From: Bacillus sp. AZ43
GTDB lineage: Bacteria; Actinomycetota; Actinomycetes; Mycobacteriales; Geodermatophilaceae
Direction: 5' to 3'
Length of the DNA: 64,000 bases
Assembly: GCA_004570425.1 (NCBI GenBank)
Contig: SPQJ01000010.1
Location: 1-64,000 of the forward strand
The translations under genes were made by a program, and so were the position numbers. This document shows positions 18,874 to 28,324 of this stretch, one piece after another (position 1 is the stretch's first letter; each line of letters begins with the position of its first letter). The notes below the pieces were generated by a model. It was given only the letters and a program-made list of their open reading frames with translations. It did not search any database and was not told the origin of the DNA.

Positions 18874-19644
18874 TCAGGCGGTGCGCGACGCCCGCGGCGG
18901 AACGGCGTCCTCGGGCAGCTGGGCGCCGGTCTCGTCGCCGGCGGCGGCCGGGCCGGGCTCCTGCACCATCGGCGTGGAGATCAGCCGGACGACCAGGACG
19001 GCGAGGACGGCGCCGACCAGCGGCGCCACGATGAACAGCCAGGCGTGCGCCAGCGGGTCGCCGCCGGCGAACAGCGCCGGACCGAGGGACCGGGCCGGGT
19101 TGACCGACGTGCCGGTCAGCGGGACCCCCACCAGGTGGACGACGGCGAGCGCGAGGCCGATGGCCAGCCCGGCGAACCCGGGGGTGGCTGCCTTGCCGGT
19201 GACCAGCAGGACGACGGCGACGAGCACGAAGGTGAGCAGCGCCTCCAGCACGAACGCGCCGCCCGCGCTGATGGCGGGACCCCAGTCGTTGGCGCCCAGT
19301 GCGCCGGTCTGGTCCGTGACGTCGCCGAAGCCGCTGGTCAGGAGCTTCAGCAGTGCCGCGCCGGCGATGCCACCCGCGAACTGCGCCACCCAGTAGAAGG
19401 CGGCCTCGGTGGCCGTCATGCCGCGGGACAGCAGGACGCCGAGGGTGACGGCGGGGTTGACGTGGCACCCCGACACGGGGCCGAGCGCGTAGGCCAGGAC
19501 GAGCAGCGTGAGCCCGAACGCGAGCGCCACGCCGAGCGCTCCGATGCTGTCGATGCCGGCCACGGCCGAGCCCACGGCGAGGAACACCAGCAGGGCCGTC
19601 CCCAGGAACTCGGCGGCGAGTCGTCGTTGGAGGATCGGGGTCAC
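18874..19644 (-). CDS. aqpZ: MIP family channel (aquaporin)
   Basis: 256 residues with six membrane helices and the two half-helix motifs HVNPAVT and SVNPARS that meet in the pore. The loop composition looks more like water-selective AqpZ than glycerol facilitators, but selectivity is inferred. The C-terminal 30 residues are a polar tail. The GTG at 19644 has GGAGG 7 nt upstream; frames further 5' lack such support. It sits 28 nt upstream-of-end from the CDGSH start, same strand, so co-transcription is possible. Confidence 0.92.
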   Translation of the reverse strand: MTPILQRRLAAEFLGTALLVFLAVGSAVAGIDSIGALGVALAFGLTLLVLAYALGPVSGCHVNPAVTLGVLLSRGMTATEAAFYWVAQFAGGIAGAALLKLLTSGFGDVTDQTGALGANDWGPAISAGGAFVLEALLTFVLVAVVLLVTGKAATPGFAGLAIGLALAVVHLVGVPLTGTSVNPARSLGPALFAGGDPLAHAWLFIVAPLVGAVLAVLVVRLISTPMVQEPGPAAAGDETGAQLPEDAVPPRASRTA

Positions 19645-19767
19645 GCGGGGACCTCCGGAGCTGCCGCATCCGCTCCCCGTGCCACCCTTCCGGTGACCGC
19701 GGTGCGGGCCTCCCCCAGCATTCCCCCGGCCGGCGGCGGAAAGCAACGGTTCCGAGACGAACGGGCC

Positions 19768-22700
19768 TCAGACGCTGTCCGACACGCCGTAGAAGACCTG
19801 CTCGACGACGGCGCGCGCGTGCCGGGACGTCCGCCGGTAGTCGTCGAGGAACTGCCCCGGGTCCTGGTCGGGTCCGTAGCCGCACGCCCGTGCCACCCCG
19901 GCCAGCTCCAGCCCGGGGCGCGGGAGCTGGTCGCTGGGCCGGCCGCGCACGAGGAAGATCGCGTTGCGGGCGCGGCTGGCCAGTTCCCACGCCGACCGCA
20001 GCGCGTCGGCCTGCTCCGGTGCCAGCAGGTCGGCGTCGGTCAGCGCGTCCAGCGCCTCCACGGTCGACTGCGCCCGGAGCGCCGGCACCTCGGCGGCGTG
20101 CTGCAGCTGCAGCAGCTGGACGGTCCACTCGACGTCGGCCAGACCGCCGCGGCCGAGCTTGGTGTGGGTCGCCGGGTCCGCCCCGCGCGGCAGCCGCTCC
20201 CGCTCCACCCGCGCCTTGATCCGGCGGATCTCGGCGACCTGCTCCTCGGTGAGCCCCTCGGCCGGGTAGCGGATCGGGTCGATCATGGCCACGAACTCCG
20301 CGCCGAGCCGCTCGTCCCCGGCGACCGGGACGGCGCGCAGGAGCGCCTGCACCTCCCACACCGACATCCAGCGCTCGTAGTACTCGCGGAACGCCGACAG
20401 GCTGCGGACCAGCGCCCCCTGCCGGCCCTCGGGCCGCAGGTCGGCGTCGACCTCGAACGCCGGGTCCGGCGCGGGCTCGGCCAGGAGCCGGCGCATGGTG
20501 TGCGCGACCGCGTTGGCCGACGCCGTCGCCTTCCCCTCGTCCGCCCCCTCCCGGGCGCGGTGCACGAAGAGCACGTCGGCGTCCGAGCCGAAGCCCATCT
20601 CGCCGCCACCCAGCCGGCCCATCCCGATGACCGCCATGTCCATGGGCAGGTCGGCGGGATCGGTGCCGGTGTCCCTCGCGTGCGCGCGCAGGGCGACGTC
20701 CAGCCCCACCTGCAGCGTCGCGGCGGCGACGTCGGTCAGCGCGCGGCCCAGCCGCACGACGTCCAGCCGGCCGAGCAGGTCGGCCGACGCGACGCGGAGG
20801 AGCTCCTGGCGGCGCAGCCCGCGCAGCACCCGGATGCCGGACTCGGGATCCGGCGCGCGGCCGGCGGCCTGCCGCCAGGCCCCGGCGAGGACGGAAACGC
20901 CGCGCGGCTCGAGCTGCTCGTCGTCGGCCAGCAGGCGCAGGGCCTCCGGGGTCCGGGTCAGCAGCGAGGCGACGTACTGGCTGGAGCCGAGCAGCTGGGC
21001 CAGCCGTTCGGCGACCTGCCCCTCGTCGCGCAGGAGCCGGAGGAACCACTGGTTGCCGCCCAGCGCCTCGCTGACCTGGCGGTAGGCCAGCAGCCCCGCG
21101 TCGGGGTTGGGGCAGGAGGCGAACGTCTGGAGGAGGACCGGCAGCAGGTACTTCTGCATCGACGCCGACCGCGAGACCCCACCGGTGAGCGCGCCCAGGT
21201 GGCGCAGCGCCCCCTCGGGGTCGGCGAAGCCGAGGGCCCGCAACCAGTCACCGGCCGCCTTGGACCCGAGCTGCAGGTGTTCCCCGGGGACGCGGGCCAC
21301 CGCCGACAGGAGCGGTCGGTAGAAGAGCTTCTCGTGCAGCCGCCGCACCTCGCGGGTGTGCAGGCTCAGCTCGGCGTCGAGGACCTTGACGGCGTCGCCG
21401 CGGGCGTCGGGCTTGTAGCCGAGCGAGCGGGCCAGCCAGCGCAGCTGCTGCTCGTCGGTCGGCAGCAGGTGGGTGCGACGCAGCCGCAGCAGCTGCAGCC
21501 GGTGCTCGACGGTGCGCAGGAACCGGTAGGACGCGATCAGCGTCGCGGCGTCCTCCCGGCCGACGTAGCCACCGGCCGAGAGCGCCTGCAGGGCGGGCAG
21601 CGTGCCGCCGACGCGCAGCGACGCGTCGCCCCGCCCGTGGACCATCTGCAGCAGCTGGACGGCGAACTCGACGTCGCGGAGCCCCCCGCGGCCGAGCTTG
21701 AGCTCTCGCTCGGCCTGGGCCGGCGGGATGTTGGCCTCCACCCGGCGGCGCATGGCCTGCACCTCGGCGACGAACCCGGGCCGGTCCCCGGCCTTCCAGA
21801 CCAGCGGCCAGAGCGCCTCGACGTAGGACTGCCCGAGGTGCGGGTCGCCGGCGACCGGGCGCATCTTGAGCAGCGCCTGGAACTCCCAGGTGTCGGCCCA
21901 CTGCTCGTAGTACGCCTCGAACCCCGCGACCGTGCGGACCAGGGCCCCGGCCTTGCCCTCGGGGCGCAGGGCGGCGTCGACCTCCCAGGCGGCCTCGGTG
22001 CAGATGCGCATCAGCGCGGCGGCGACCCGGGTGGCGCTGGACAGGGCCGCGCTCTCGGACTCGTCGGGATCGACCGGCTCGGCCACGAAGACGACGTCGA
22101 CGTCGCTGACGTAGTTGAGCTCCCGGCCGCCGGTCTTGCCCAGCGCGATGACCGACAGCCGGCAGGGAGCGGCCGACGAGGGCTGCTCGGCGATGGCCAG
22201 CGCCAGCCCGGCGTTGAGCACGGCGGCGGCGATGTCGGCGAGCTCGGCACCGGCCTCCTCCGCCGGCAACCCCTCCCCCAGGTCGCGCCCGGCGAGCGAC
22301 AGGATCGCCCGCCGGTAGGCCAGCCGCAGCGCCCGCACCCGCTCGGGCGCGGCGTCCGGCGCGGCCTTGCCCAGGCGCACCCCCCACGGCGGGTCGTCGG
22401 GGTCGGCGCCGACGGCGGCCAGCATGCGGCGCTGCAGCTCCTGCGCCGACGGTCCGGTCGAGCCGCGGTGGATGCCCTCGCCGTCGTCCTCCAGGACGGT
22501 CCAGTCGCCGGGGTGGGCGGCCAGGTGGTCGGCCAGGCCGGAACTCGCCCCGAGCACCGACAGCAGGCGGCTGCGCAGGAGGCCCGAGCCACGCAGATGG
22601 GCGAGCAGCGCGGCCGCGGCCTCGCCGGAGGTGTCGCTCTCGTCCAGGGCCTCGACCAGCCGGTGCAGCGACCGCAGCGCCAGGTCGGGGTCGCCGGCGC

Positions 22701-22878
22701 GGGCCAGCGCGGCGACGACCGGACCCGCCTCCGGGTCGGCCGGCTCGTTGCGCTCGAGGTCCCAGAGCCCGAGGGACGGGTCGGACAGCAGCACGGCCGC
22801 CCGCTCGCCGTCCTCGAAGCCGAAGCGGACCAGCCGGACGATCGCCCGCCGCGGGATCTCCTCCCCCGTCGTCGTCAC
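19768..22878 (-). CDS. glnE: Bifunctional glutamine synthetase adenylyltransferase/deadenylase
   Basis: 1036 residues, two nucleotidyltransferase domains. The N-terminal adenylyl-removing half has GGRELNYVSDVDV, and the C-terminal adenylyl-transferring half has GGGEMGFGSDADVLF; both keep the Asp-x-Asp metal ligands. Each half is followed by its GlnD-PII-uridylyltransferase-like helical domain. GlnE modifies Tyr405 of the GlnA at 3360-4793 and so tunes its activity. The GTG at 22878 overlaps the stop of the amidotransferase gene (GTGA). Last gene of the glnA2-GATase-glnE group. Confidence 0.97.
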   Translation of the reverse strand: MTTTGEEIPRRAIVRLVRFGFEDGERAAVLLSDPSLGLWDLERNEPADPEAGPVVAALARAGDPDLALRSLHRLVEALDESDTSGEAAAALLAHLRGSGLLRSRLLSVLGASSGLADHLAAHPGDWTVLEDDGEGIHRGSTGPSAQELQRRMLAAVGADPDDPPWGVRLGKAAPDAAPERVRALRLAYRRAILSLAGRDLGEGLPAEEAGAELADIAAAVLNAGLALAIAEQPSSAAPCRLSVIALGKTGGRELNYVSDVDVVFVAEPVDPDESESAALSSATRVAAALMRICTEAAWEVDAALRPEGKAGALVRTVAGFEAYYEQWADTWEFQALLKMRPVAGDPHLGQSYVEALWPLVWKAGDRPGFVAEVQAMRRRVEANIPPAQAERELKLGRGGLRDVEFAVQLLQMVHGRGDASLRVGGTLPALQALSAGGYVGREDAATLIASYRFLRTVEHRLQLLRLRRTHLLPTDEQQLRWLARSLGYKPDARGDAVKVLDAELSLHTREVRRLHEKLFYRPLLSAVARVPGEHLQLGSKAAGDWLRALGFADPEGALRHLGALTGGVSRSASMQKYLLPVLLQTFASCPNPDAGLLAYRQVSEALGGNQWFLRLLRDEGQVAERLAQLLGSSQYVASLLTRTPEALRLLADDEQLEPRGVSVLAGAWRQAAGRAPDPESGIRVLRGLRRQELLRVASADLLGRLDVVRLGRALTDVAAATLQVGLDVALRAHARDTGTDPADLPMDMAVIGMGRLGGGEMGFGSDADVLFVHRAREGADEGKATASANAVAHTMRRLLAEPAPDPAFEVDADLRPEGRQGALVRSLSAFREYYERWMSVWEVQALLRAVPVAGDERLGAEFVAMIDPIRYPAEGLTEEQVAEIRRIKARVERERLPRGADPATHTKLGRGGLADVEWTVQLLQLQHAAEVPALRAQSTVEALDALTDADLLAPEQADALRSAWELASRARNAIFLVRGRPSDQLPRPGLELAGVARACGYGPDQDPGQFLDDYRRTSRHARAVVEQVFYGVSDSV

Positions 22879-23606
22879 GCCGTCTGCCGCTCGCGGGCGC
22901 GGACCAGCTCGGCGAACCGGCCGGCGAACGGCGCCCAGACCTCGGCCAGGTCGGGGTGGGCGGCGGCGGCCCGGGCGCAGATCGTCTCCAGGTCGTGCGG
23001 GCTGGCGGCCACGCCCACGGGGTCGGACTCGGCCCAGGCCCGCACCATCTCCGGGGTCGTCTCGATGTGGAACTGCAGGCCGTAGACGTGCCGGCCCACG
23101 CGGTAGGCCTGGTGGGGGTAGTGCGGGTTGCTCGCCAGCAGCGTCGCGCCGGTGGGCAGCTCGCTGATCTCGTCGTGGTGCCACTGGACGACGTCGGGCG
23201 AGAGCGGGACCGGCCCGAACACCGGGTCGGACTCCGCGGCGTCCCGGCGCGCGACCAGCGTGGCACCCACCTCCGGCCCCTCGACGCCCACGCGCACCCG
23301 GCCGCCGCCCACCTGGGCGAGCAACTGGGCACCGAGACAGATGGCGAGCGTAGGCAGGTCGGCGGCGAGCGCCTGGCTCAGCAAGGCCCGCACACCGACC
23401 AGCTCGGGGCTGGTCGCCGCATCGTCCATCGACGACTGCGGGCCACCCAGCACCAGCAGCCCGTCGTAGCCGTCGAGGGTCCCGGGCAGCACGTCGCCGG
23501 CCCGGATGTGGCGCTCGTCGAGCTCCAGCCCCGCCTCGCGCAGCCACCCGCCGAGCCGGGCCGGCGGATCGGTCTCGCTGGGGACGACGACGAGCAGACG
23601 GGCCAC
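22875..23606 (-). CDS. GMP synthase-like class I glutamine amidotransferase
   Basis: 243 residues. GATase motifs: VLGGPQSSMDD, nucleophile elbow AICLGAQ, and FHIE with the catalytic His and Glu. There is no synthetase domain. Stand-alone members include gamma-glutamyl hydrolase-like and GuaA-N-like enzymes. It lies between glnA2 and glnE on one transcript and overlaps glnE by 4 nt, so a role in handling glutamine or gamma-glutamyl amines is a reasonable inference. GTG start with TAAGCT 6 nt upstream. Confidence 0.88.
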   Translation of the reverse strand: MARLLVVVPSETDPPARLGGWLREAGLELDERHIRAGDVLPGTLDGYDGLLVLGGPQSSMDDAATSPELVGVRALLSQALAADLPTLAICLGAQLLAQVGGGRVRVGVEGPEVGATLVARRDAAESDPVFGPVPLSPDVVQWHHDEISELPTGATLLASNPHYPHQAYRVGRHVYGLQFHIETTPEMVRAWAESDPVGVAASPHDLETICARAAAAHPDLAEVWAPFAGRFAELVRARERQTA

Positions 23607-23612
23607 GAGGTG

Positions 23613-23618
23613 AGCTTA
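23613..23618 (-). promoter_or_regulatory. -10 box (TAAGCT) before the GATase-glnE pair
   Basis: Minus-strand TAAGCT ends 6 nt before the GTG at 23606. It gives GATase-glnE a leaderless promoter of its own, separate from glnA2 (stop at 23705). Confidence 0.45.
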
Positions 23619-23704
23619 TGGAACAGTCCGCGCGACGGGATGGAACGGCCTCGTCGCAGGGGCCCGTGCCGAGCGTGCGAGGCGCGGGGGCGCCCGGGGT
23701 CCTT

Positions 23705-25054
23705 CTACAGGCCGGGCAGGTAGCGGCGCAGCTCGAACGGCGTGACGTTCTGCCGGTAGGAGTTGAACTCCTCCCACTTGTTGCGGAGGAAGAACTCGAA
23801 GACGTGCTCCCCCAGCGTCTCGGCCACGAGCTCGCTGCCCTGCATGGCGGTCAGCGCCTCGCCGAGGGAGACCGGCAGGTCCTCGTACCCGGCGGCGCGG
23901 CGCTCGGTGTCGGTGAGCGACCAGACGTCGTCCTCGGCCTCCGGCGGCAGTTCGTAGCCCTTCTCGATCCCCCGCAGCCCGGCGGCCAGCAGGACGGCGA
24001 AGGTGAGGTACGGGTTGCAGGCGGAGTCCGGGGAGCGGACCTCGACCCGGGCCGACTGCGCCTTGCTCGGCTTGTACGAGGGCAGCCGCACCAGCGCGGA
24101 CCGGTTGGCCCTCCCCCAGGTGGCCGCCGTCGGCGCCTCGGTGCCGGCCAGCAGCCGCCGGTAGGAGTTGACCGTCTGGTTGGTGACGGCGGTGAACTCG
24201 CGGGCGTGGGTGAGCAGGCCGGCGATGAACTGCTTGCCGGTCGTCGACAGCCGCATGGGGTCGCCGGCGTCGTGGAACGCGTTGCGGTCGCCCTCGAACA
24301 GCGACAGGTGGGTGTGCATGGCCGAGCCGGCCAGGTCGGTGAACGGCTTGGGCATGAAGGTGGCGTGCACGCCCTGGGCGAGCGCGACCTCACGGACGAT
24401 GTGCCGCAGCGTCATGATGTTGTCGGCCATGGAGAGCGCGTCGGCGTAGCGCAGGTCGATCTCCTGCTGGCCGGGCGCGACCTCGTGGTGGCTGAACTCC
24501 ACGGAGATGCCCATCGCCTCGAGCGCGAAGACGGCCTCCCGGCGGAAGTCGTGCGCCACGTTGTGCGTGGACAGGTCGAAGTAGCCGCCGGTGTCCGCGG
24601 GCTCGGGCGCGGAGCCGTCCGAGGGCAGGTCCTTCAGCAGGAAGAACTCCACCTCGGGGTGGGTGTAGAAGGTGAACCCCATGTCGGCGGCCTTGGCCAG
24701 CGTGCGGCGGAGCACGTGCCGCGGGTCGGCCCACGCGGGCGAGCCGTCGGGCAGCGTGATGTCGCAGAACATCCGCGCGGTGTCGCTGGGCCGGCCCTCG
24801 CGGCCGGGCATCACCTGGAAGGTGCCGGGGTCGGGCTTGGCGAGCATGTCGGACTCGAAGACCCGGGCGAAGCCCTCGATCGCCGACCCGTCGAAGCCGA
24901 TGCCCTCGGCGAACGCGGCCTCGATCTCGGCGGGGGCCACCGCGACGGCCTTGAGGTAGCCGGAGACGTCGGTGAACCACAGCCGGACGAACCGGATGTC
25001 GCGCTCTTCCAGGGTGCGCAGGACGAACTCCTGCTGTCGGTCCATGCTCGCCAT
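23705..25054 (-). CDS. glnA2: Glutamine synthetase, type I-alpha-like (GlnA2)
   Basis: 449 residues, shorter than GlnA. GFDGSAIEGF, PEVEFF, FSHHEVAPGQQEIDLRYADAL and NRSALVRLP are the GS motifs. At the position of the adenylylation Tyr the sequence is VWSLTDTERRAAG, so it lacks the modification site and should escape GlnE control. Actinobacterial GlnA2 proteins beside glnE are known, some acting as gamma-glutamylpolyamine synthetases; which activity applies here is not decidable. The ATG at 25054 (or 25045) starts the protein. A partial GlnR-like site lies 14 nt upstream. Confidence 0.93.
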   Translation of the reverse strand: MASMDRQQEFVLRTLEERDIRFVRLWFTDVSGYLKAVAVAPAEIEAAFAEGIGFDGSAIEGFARVFESDMLAKPDPGTFQVMPGREGRPSDTARMFCDITLPDGSPAWADPRHVLRRTLAKAADMGFTFYTHPEVEFFLLKDLPSDGSAPEPADTGGYFDLSTHNVAHDFRREAVFALEAMGISVEFSHHEVAPGQQEIDLRYADALSMADNIMTLRHIVREVALAQGVHATFMPKPFTDLAGSAMHTHLSLFEGDRNAFHDAGDPMRLSTTGKQFIAGLLTHAREFTAVTNQTVNSYRRLLAGTEAPTAATWGRANRSALVRLPSYKPSKAQSARVEVRSPDSACNPYLTFAVLLAAGLRGIEKGYELPPEAEDDVWSLTDTERRAAGYEDLPVSLGEALTAMQGSELVAETLGEHVFEFFLRNKWEEFNSYRQNVTPFELRRYLPGL

Positions 25055-25068
25055 GATCCAGTCCGCTC

Positions 25069-25084
25069 GTTTCCGGGGTGTGAC
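25069..25084 (-). promoter_or_regulatory. Possible GlnR half-operator upstream of glnA2
   Basis: On the minus strand GTCAC-n6-GAAAC fits one gTnAc-n6-GaAAc pair exactly. Flanking positions at the 11-nt step do not continue the pattern, so it is a single a-b pair and very close to the ATG (14 nt). It may be chance. Confidence 0.35.
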
Positions 25085-25143
25085 GTGCCCCTAGCCTGCC
25101 CCTTCGGGGTGAGCGGCACGAGTAGTGCGCGGGCGTGTCCGGA

Positions 25144-26352
25144 TCAGGCCAGCGCGGACCCGGCCACCCACTCCTCCCAGCTGACGTTCCAGGCGCCGTA
25201 CCCGTCGCCCACGTCCAGCCGACGCCCGGCGTTGGTCACCTCGACGATGTCCCCACGGCCGAAGTTCGCGTAGAACCAGCCGGCGTCGGCGGTGGACACG
25301 TTCAGGCAGCCGTGCGACACGTTCCGCCGTCCCTGGTCGCCGACCGACCACGGCGCGGCGTGCACGAAGATCCCCGAGTTGGACAGGCGCGAGGCGTACT
25401 CCACCGGCGTCTCGTACCCGTCCGGGGAGTCCGCCGGGACTCCGTAGCTGGCCGAGCGCATCGTGTAGTTCCGGGACTGCTGCATCACCACGTAGGTGCC
25501 GGTCGGGGTGGGCGTGGACGCCTTGCCCAGCGACGTCCGCATCGTCCTGACCAGCTGGTCGTCGACGTAGAGCCGCAGCATCCGCTCCGTGGCGTCGACG
25601 ACGGCGACCTTCTTCTGCCCGATATCGAACTCCACGTGCCGGCTCGCCTGTCCGCGGATCCCACCGCCGACGTCGACCCCGTACACGTCGGCGTCGACGA
25701 CGACGTGCGCACCCGAGGGCCAGTACTGCTGCGGCCGGTACTGCACGGTGCGGTCCGACAGCCAGGACCAGGAGCCGACCACCGGCGGCGTGCTGGTGAC
25801 CCGCAGCCGGCGTTCCACGGCGGCGCGGTCGGTGACGTCCTCGTCGAACGTGATCGACACCGGCTGGCCGACGCCCACGGCCCCGGTCTCCTCGGTGGGG
25901 AAGACCGCCGGCATGGTGAGGGTGCGCGGTGCGACGATCGAGATGGTCCCGGTGGCGTCGCGCCGGCCGCCGCCCGTGTCGACCGCGGACGCCGTCACCG
26001 AGTAGGTGGTGCCGTAGGCGAGGTCCGCGGTCGCGACCCAGTGGGTGCCGGACGGGTCGAGCCCGCCCGGGAGCACCTCGCCCGAGGGGTCGATGACCGT
26101 CACCGCGGTGAGCGTGCCGTGCCCGGCGGTGACGTGCAGCGGGGTGACCGGGGCGACCTCGACCGACCCCAGCGGCGGGTCGGTGCTGATCACGACCGGC
26201 TCGACCGGTTCCGGCGACGGCGCCGCGGACGACGACGGAGCGGCCGCCCGGGCCGGCGCGTTGTCACCGCACCCGGTGAGGAAGGGAACGGCGAGGACGG
26301 CCAGGGCGGCGGCCAGGGCGACGGAGGACCGGGCGGACCGGACACCGGGCAT
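25144..26352 (-). CDS. L,D-transpeptidase lipoprotein with Ig-like domains
   Basis: 402 residues. The N-terminus is a lipoprotein signal (VALAAALAVLAVPF, lipobox LTGC). Two beta-sandwich Ig-like domains follow (about residues 50-250), then the YkuD catalytic domain with IFVHAAPW and SHGCLNVS, whose Cys349 is the nucleophile. This is the LdtMt layout. It forms 3-3 cross-links in peptidoglycan outside the membrane. The ATG at 26352 is preferred over in-frame codons further upstream because the signal peptide follows it directly and GGAG lies 5-8 nt before it. Divergent from nadE. Confidence 0.94.
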   Translation of the reverse strand: MPGVRSARSSVALAAALAVLAVPFLTGCGDNAPARAAAPSSSAAPSPEPVEPVVISTDPPLGSVEVAPVTPLHVTAGHGTLTAVTVIDPSGEVLPGGLDPSGTHWVATADLAYGTTYSVTASAVDTGGGRRDATGTISIVAPRTLTMPAVFPTEETGAVGVGQPVSITFDEDVTDRAAVERRLRVTSTPPVVGSWSWLSDRTVQYRPQQYWPSGAHVVVDADVYGVDVGGGIRGQASRHVEFDIGQKKVAVVDATERMLRLYVDDQLVRTMRTSLGKASTPTPTGTYVVMQQSRNYTMRSASYGVPADSPDGYETPVEYASRLSNSGIFVHAAPWSVGDQGRRNVSHGCLNVSTADAGWFYANFGRGDIVEVTNAGRRLDVGDGYGAWNVSWEEWVAGSALA

Positions 26353-26485
26353 GCCAACTCCAGGTAGCAGGGGAAAGCGACGGTCTCGATATCGGCCGGG
26401 AGCGCGACGAGTGTGACAGGCAGCACGCCGGGAGGCACCCCTCCCCACCTGGCCGTCCGGGCCGCCCGGCGACCAGACTGACCCC

Positions 26486-28324
26486 GTGAGCGATCAGCGA
26501 CCGCGACAGCTGCGCGTGGGACTGGCCCAGGTGGACACCCGCGTCGGCGACCTGGCCGGCAACGCCGACCTGGTGAGCACCTGGACGGCGAAGGCCGCCG
26601 CCGACGGTGTCCACCTCGTCGTCTTCCCGGAGATGACGCTGACCGGCTACCCGCCCGAGGACCTCGTGCTGCGCGAGTCGTTCGCGCACGCCAGCGAGCA
26701 GGCGCTGGTCGACCTCGCCGGCCGGCTGGCCACCGAGGGCGCGGGCGACGTCGCCGTCGTCGTCGGCTACCTCGCGCACACCGAGGGCAGCGGCCCGGCG
26801 CCGGTCGACCAGAACCCCACGGACGACGACCGGCCGTCGGACGCCAACCCGCGCCGCGGCGCACCTCGCAACGCCGCCGCGCTGCTGCACGGCGGCGAGG
26901 TCGTCGCCCGGTACTACAAGCGGCACCTGCCCAACTACGGCGTCTTCGACGAGGCCCGCTACTTCGTCCCCGGCACCGAGTTGCCGGTGGTGCGCCTGCA
27001 CGGGGTCGACGTCGCCCTGACCGTCTGCGAGGACCTCTGGGTCGAGGGCGGGCCGTGCGGCGTGGCCGGCCAGGCGGGAGTGGACCTCGTCGTCTCCCCC
27101 AACGCCTCCCCCTACGAGCGCGCCAAGGACGACCTGCGGCTGCCCCTGGTACGCCGACGCGCCGCCGAGGCGCGGGCGGCGATCCTGTACTGCAACCAGG
27201 TGGGGGGTCAGGACGAGCTCGTCTTCGACGGCGACTCGATGGCCGTCTCCCCCACCGGCGAGCTGCTGGCTCGGGCACCCCAGTTCGTCCAGCACCTGCT
27301 GACCGTCGACCTGACCCTCGACCCGGCGTCGGTGCCCGAGCGGACCGAGGGCCGGATCGGCCCCATGACGGTCACCCGTCACCTCGTCTCCGACGAGCCG
27401 GTGCCGGCGTTCGAGGCCCGGCCGGGCTCGGTGGCCCAGCCGCTGAGCGACTGCGAGGAGGTCTGGCGGGCGCTGGTCGTGGGCCTGCGCGACTTCATCG
27501 ACAAGAACGGCATGCCCTCGGTGGTCCTCGGCATGTCCGGCGGCATCGACTCGGCGCTGGTCGCCGCCATCGCCGTCGACGCGCTGGGCGCCGACCGGGT
27601 GCACGGCGTCGGGCTGCCGTCGAAGTGGTCGAGCGAGCACTCCCTCTCCGACGCGGAGGACTCCGCGAAGCGCCTCGGCATGCACTACTCGGTGGTGCCG
27701 ATCGCGCCGATGGTCGACGCGTACGAGTCGTCGGTGGAGCTGTCCGGGGTGGCCGCGGAGAACCTGCAGGCGCGGGTGCGCGGCACCCTGCTCATGGGGC
27801 TGTCCAACCAGCACGGGCACCTGCTGCTGGCGACGTCGAACAAGAGCGAGGTCGCCGTCGGCTACTCGACGCTCTACGGCGACGCGGCCGGCGGGTTCGC
27901 CCCGATCAAGGACGTGCCCAAGACGCTGGTCTGGGAGCTCGCCCGCTGGCGCAACGCCTACGCGCGGGAGCGCGGCGAGACCGAGCCGATCCCGCAGAAC
28001 TCCATCGACAAGCCGCCGTCGGCCGAGCTGGCGCCCGGCCAGGTGGACACCGACTCGCTGCCCTCGTACGAGGAGCTGGACGCGGTGATCGCCGACTACG
28101 TCGACCGGGACCTCGGCATGGCGCAGCTGCTCGAGCGCGGGCACGACGCCGAGGTGGTCGCGCGCGTCCTCCGTCTGGTGGACGCCGCGGAGTTCAAGCG
28201 CCGCCAGTCGGCGCCAGGGACCAAGATCAGCCTCAAGGCTTTCGGCCGCGACCGGCGGCTGCCGATCACCAACCGCTGGCGGGAGACCCTCCCCACGGTC
28301 CGCGAAGGAGCGGAGCACGCATGA
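26486..28324 (+). CDS. nadE: Glutamine-dependent NAD+ synthetase
   Basis: 612 residues. The N-terminal nitrilase-like glutaminase domain has the Glu of [14 protein letters not shown], the Lys of [14 protein letters not shown] and Cys181 of CEDLW. The C-terminal ATP pyrophosphatase synthetase domain has SGGIDSAL (from Ser351). Ammonia from glutamine is channelled to deamido-NAD+. This is the two-domain type that dominates in actinobacteria. The GTG start follows a weak -10-like CAGACT by 6 nt. Its TGA overlaps the panB ATG. Confidence 0.96.
   Translation: MSDQRPRQLRVGLAQVDTRVGDLAGNADLVSTWTAKAAADGVHLVVFPEMTLTGYPPEDLVLRESFAHASEQALVDLAGRLATEGAGDVAVVVGYLAHTEGSGPAPVDQNPTDDDRPSDANPRRGAPRNAAALLHGGEVVARYYKRHLPNYGVFDEARYFVPGTELPVVRLHGVDVALTVCEDLWVEGGPCGVAGQAGVDLVVSPNASPYERAKDDLRLPLVRRRAAEARAAILYCNQVGGQDELVFDGDSMAVSPTGELLARAPQFVQHLLTVDLTLDPASVPERTEGRIGPMTVTRHLVSDEPVPAFEARPGSVAQPLSDCEEVWRALVVGLRDFIDKNGMPSVVLGMSGGIDSALVAAIAVDALGADRVHGVGLPSKWSSEHSLSDAEDSAKRLGMHYSVVPIAPMVDAYESSVELSGVAAENLQARVRGTLLMGLSNQHGHLLLATSNKSEVAVGYSTLYGDAAGGFAPIKDVPKTLVWELARWRNAYARERGETEPIPQNSIDKPPSAELAPGQVDTDSLPSYEELDAVIADYVDRDLGMAQLLERGHDAEVVARVLRLVDAAEFKRRQSAPGTKISLKAFGRDRRLPITNRWRETLPTVREGAEHA

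Noticed and set aside
18865-23085. Very long open frame (about 1400 codons) on the plus strand opposite aqpZ and glnE
   Set aside because: It mirrors two clear minus-strand genes with intact catalytic motifs; its protein is low-complexity Arg/Gly/Val/Asp, as expected from antisense frames in very GC-rich DNA.
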